Assembly: GCA_947501445.1 (NCBI GenBank) | Contig: CANMVS010000001.1 | Location: 248,001-312,000, forward strand | Direction of reading: 5' to 3' | Source of the DNA: an uncultured Rhizobiaceae group bacterium | GTDB lineage: Bacteria > Pseudomonadota > Alphaproteobacteria > Rhizobiales > Rhizobiaceae | DNA length: 64,000 bases | In this document: positions 63,706-64,000 of the stretch, piece by piece | Layout: each line of letters begins with the position of its first letter | Numbering within the stretch: the first letter of the stretch is position 1 | Notes under the pieces: model-generated | Database searches by the model: none | What the model was told of the DNA's origin: nothing | The model's input: only the letters and a program-made list of their open reading frames with translations | Position numbers and translations under genes: made by a program

Positions 63706-63719
63706 TAGGTTGAAGCAAT

Positions 63720-64000
63720 ATGAAAATTCTTCGGATTGTATCGTGGTTTTTGGCCATTGCCATCGCTCTGGCATCGTGGCGTTTCATCGTGTTGGACATG
63801 GATGTTGCCTTTGCAAATATGGCGCACCAGCTTGCCGCATCGCGAACCCTGTTTCTGCTTCACATTATTGCCTCTCCATTGGCACTGATACTTGTTCCCT
63901 TTCAACTGACCGGTCGTTTCCGTCGACGTTGGCCGCAGATACATCAATTCATTGGCCGACTTTATTGCCTTGCAGTGCTTGTAGGTGGCGTCAGTGGATT
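63720..64000 (+). CDS. DUF2306 membrane protein, 3' truncated by window end
   Basis: An open frame from ATG 63720 that runs off the window after about 93 codons. It starts MKILRIVSWFLAIAIALASW, with membrane helices and the family block LLHIIASPLALILVPFQLTG followed by RRRWPQIHQFIGRLYCLAVL. DUF2306 proteins are inner-membrane proteins of unknown function. Likely regulated by the adjacent TetR. Confidence 0.85.
   Translation, partial: MKILRIVSWFLAIAIALASWRFIVLDMDVAFANMAHQLAASRTLFLLHIIASPLALILVPFQLTGRFRRRWPQIHQFIGRLYCLAVLVGGVSG

Overview
The window comes from a heterotrophic alphaproteobacterium, probably a member of the Hyphomicrobiales. Gene families point that way: a TAXI-type TRAP transporter, ChrB/ChrA, cold-shock protein followed by a small charged protein, DUF805, DUF2306 and Cys-rich-repeat proteins, and many LysR/LysE pairs. 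So do the ~100 bp two-hairpin intergenic repeats, which are built like the RIME elements of rhizobia. There is no rRNA gene, and I recognised no tRNA, CRISPR array, phage or conjugative module, so the placement is inference from gene families only.

Layout. 1-2.3 kb: start of a probable TRAP permease, TAXI solute receptor and a GhrA-type reductase, all on the minus strand. 2.8-4.5 kb: cold-shock protein, small charged protein and an AprI/Inh-type lipoprotein. 4.8-22.7 kb: a surface-protein island. It holds one 1726-aa autotransporter (AT1) rich in passenger-associated transport repeats, and two tandem autotransporters (AT2, AT3). AT2 and AT3 share a nearly identical 1.86 kb 3' half but have different passengers. 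The island also holds three paralogous putative winged-helix regulators (wHTH-A, -B, -C), a LacI regulator, a DUF805 protein and a 61-aa membrane peptide translationally coupled to wHTH-B. AT-rich DNA and dispersed repeats lie between these genes.

22.7-31 kb: AraC and LysR regulators with exported enzymes (an MBL hydrolase resembling methyl-parathion hydrolase, and a Tat-exported cyclase), a LysE exporter and small secreted proteins. 31-34 kb: a two-gene unit with a cytoplasmic metzincin-like protease and an alpha/beta-hydrolase-metacaspase fusion, with a 263 bp MITE-like element at the protease stop codon. 34-50 kb: mostly one- to three-gene transcription units: enoyl-CoA hydratase, TetR-LysE, DMT and DJ-1 proteins, ArsR with two SRPBCC proteins, a stand-alone ParB domain, a royal-jelly/yellow-type protein, a VOC protein, chromate resistance (ChrB-like and ChrA), LysE, GNAT and class II aldolase. 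51-54.3 kb: a LysR-controlled pair resembling hydroquinone metabolism (glutathionyl-hydroquinone-reductase-like and ring-cleaving-dioxygenase-like). 54.6-58.7 kb: YcbB-type L,D-transpeptidase, class D beta-lactamase and an MFS exporter. 59-64 kb: two TetR circuits with clear palindromic operators, an alpha/beta hydrolase, hypothetical proteins and the start of a DUF2306 protein.

Three things stand out. First, the autotransporter/wHTH island looks like a co-regulated, recombining surface-variation locus. Second, about eleven copies of a two-hairpin element sit tightly against genes, in some cases supplying the stop codon. Third, the metacaspase/protease pair may be an uncharacterised proteolytic module. 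Start codons were chosen from visible Shine-Dalgarno sequences and often differ from the longest reading frame.
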